Source: Bacteroidales bacterium
GTDB taxonomy: Bacteria; Bacteroidota; Bacteroidia; Bacteroidales; UBA7960
DNA: 7,089 nucleotides
Assembly (NCBI GenBank): GCA_003451785.1
Contig: DMJL01000100.1
Span: 1-7,089 of the forward strand
Reading direction: 5' to 3'
The notes under the pieces were generated by a model. The model was not told the DNA's origin. It worked only from the letters and a program-made list of their open reading frames with translations, and searched no databases. Below are positions 6,622 through 7,089 of the stretch, one piece after another (position 1 is the first letter of the stretch; each line of letters starts with the position of its first letter). The translations under genes were made by a program, and so were the position numbers.

Positions 6622-6777
6622 TCATGTTTTAACTTTAGGGAATATTGACGCGACATCGCCCGCCTGCCACAACTTGTTGCAATTCACCGCAATGGATAGC
6701 AACTTCGTTCGGTTAATATCATCACTAAGCTCTATAAAGCAGGTCCAATATCGTAGCGAATGGTTATATTGTTGGAC
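6622..6777 (-). pseudogene. Possible decayed C-terminal coding fragment
   Basis: On the minus strand 51 codons are open between TAA (6778-6780) and TGA (6622-6624). The peptide is protein-like (RYWTCFIELSDDINRTKL, then NKLWQAGDVASIFPKVKT) with no Met and no start signal. The same frame continues upstream past one further stop. I recognise no family with certainty. It could be the tail of a lost gene from a mobile element, or chance. Confidence 0.22.
6743..6777. repeat. Bulged 9-bp hairpin in the intergenic stretch
   Basis: GTCCAATAT (6743-6751) pairs with ATATT (6766-6770) plus GGAC (6774-6777), leaving a 3-base GTT bulge (6771-6773) and a 14-base loop. Flanking AAGCA (6737-6741) and TGCTT (6787-6791) could add an outer stem. 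It is not followed by a T-run, so it is not a simple terminator. A structured RNA or a recombination or repeat element are both possible. Confidence 0.35.
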
Positions 6778-6921
6778 TTAATCCTTTGCTTCCGTATTCG
6801 CAATAAAAATCTCAAGAAAATTGCTTTATGGCTCTACACTAAACATATTTAAGCCTATGGTGTTTGTTGCTAAAGGATCCTTTCAAATACACTAAAAGCA
6901 TCAAAATCTACATTTTCATTT

Positions 6922-7089
6922 ATGAAAACCATAATACTTTCTGAATTAGGCCCAAGCCAAAGATATCAATATGTGCTTGGGGCAGTTGCGCCGCGCCCCA
7001 TAGCCCTGGTAAGCAGCTTAGACAAAGACACCCGCCTTAACCTTGCTCCATACAGCTTTTTCAATATTTTCAGTGCCACACCTCCTGTG
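6922..7089 (+). CDS. Flavin reductase-like (FMN-binding split-barrel) protein, 3' truncated
   Basis: The first 56 residues are present and the frame runs off the window end. AVAPRPIALVSSLDKD (21-36) and NLAPYSFFNIFSATPP (40-55) are the conserved opening of the flavin reductase-like domain (DIM6/NTAB type), which binds FMN on a split beta-barrel. Members include NAD(P)H:flavin oxidoreductases that feed monooxygenases, but many are uncharacterised. The ATG at 6922 gives the family-typical short N-terminus; no Shine-Dalgarno is evident. It follows 335 bases without an intact gene, so it is probably transcribed separately from higBA. Confidence 0.9.
   Translation, partial: MKTIILSELGPSQRYQYVLGAVAPRPIALVSSLDKDTRLNLAPYSFFNIFSATPPV

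Larger units (their letters stand above)
6587..6921. other. Gene-poor 335-bp stretch after higA with several inverted repeats
   Basis: No intact gene is seen. The stretch starts with two weak hairpins just after higA, ATCAC/GTGAT (6589-6593 and 6601-6605) and CTAAAG/CTTTAG (6610-6615 and 6633-6638), which may act as a poor terminator. It also contains GTTGC/GCAAC (6676-6680 and 6699-6703), a larger hairpin at 6743-6777, and GCGAAT/ATTCGC (6756-6761 and 6796-6801). A minus-strand stop-free fragment lies inside. Near the end, TTTG (6863-6866) followed after 21 bases by TACACTAA is a poor promoter match for the flavin-reductase gene. Confidence 0.5.

Noticed and set aside
1..7089. CRISPR array, tRNA or rRNA genes, insertion sequence with terminal repeats
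   Set aside because: No regularly spaced repeats, cloverleaf-like tRNA sequence, rRNA segment or intact transposase was seen in reading the window.

Overview
The window looks like chromosomal DNA of a member of the Bacteroidota (Bacteroidetes). The evidence is AT-rich sequence, start sites mostly without a strong Shine-Dalgarno, candidate -7 boxes of the Bacteroidota type TAnnTTTG (TAAATTTG on the minus strand near 3340 and TATCTTTG at 5954), and protein types common in that phylum. The genus cannot be named from the sequence alone.

Layout. Positions 1-87 are the last 28 codons of an unidentified gene, closed by a strong intrinsic terminator (101-123). Next come pyrB and pyrI (180-1579), the catalytic and regulatory chains of aspartate carbamoyltransferase, the committed step of pyrimidine synthesis. 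Convergent to them is a secreted M28 zinc aminopeptidase with a PA-like insert and a C-terminal PDZ domain (1609-3291, minus). A 194-bp intergenic region (3292-3485) carries divergent promoter candidates for the peptidase and for a DUF819-family polytopic membrane protein (3486-4736). It is followed by an unrecognised lipoprotein (4801-5442) and, 9 bp later, a small two-helix membrane protein of the LapA/DUF1049 type (5452-5706).

The accessory part lies between 5707 and 6921. A toxin-first higB-higA toxin-antitoxin module (5984-6586) has its own Bacteroidota-type promoter and a quasi-palindromic operator candidate. It is flanked by two gene-poor stretches (277 and 335 bp) holding hairpins and broken protein-like reading frames, which suggests a transferred or decayed insertion zone. 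The window ends in the first 56 codons of a flavin-reductase-like protein (6922 onward).

How the genes fit together: pyrB and pyrI form one enzyme, and higB and higA form one addiction or stress module. The lipoprotein and LapA-like genes probably share a transcript. The other genes show no evident common pathway. I see no convincing new multi-gene system. The items most worth a second look are the sequences flanking higBA and the unknown lipoprotein paired with the LapA-like protein.
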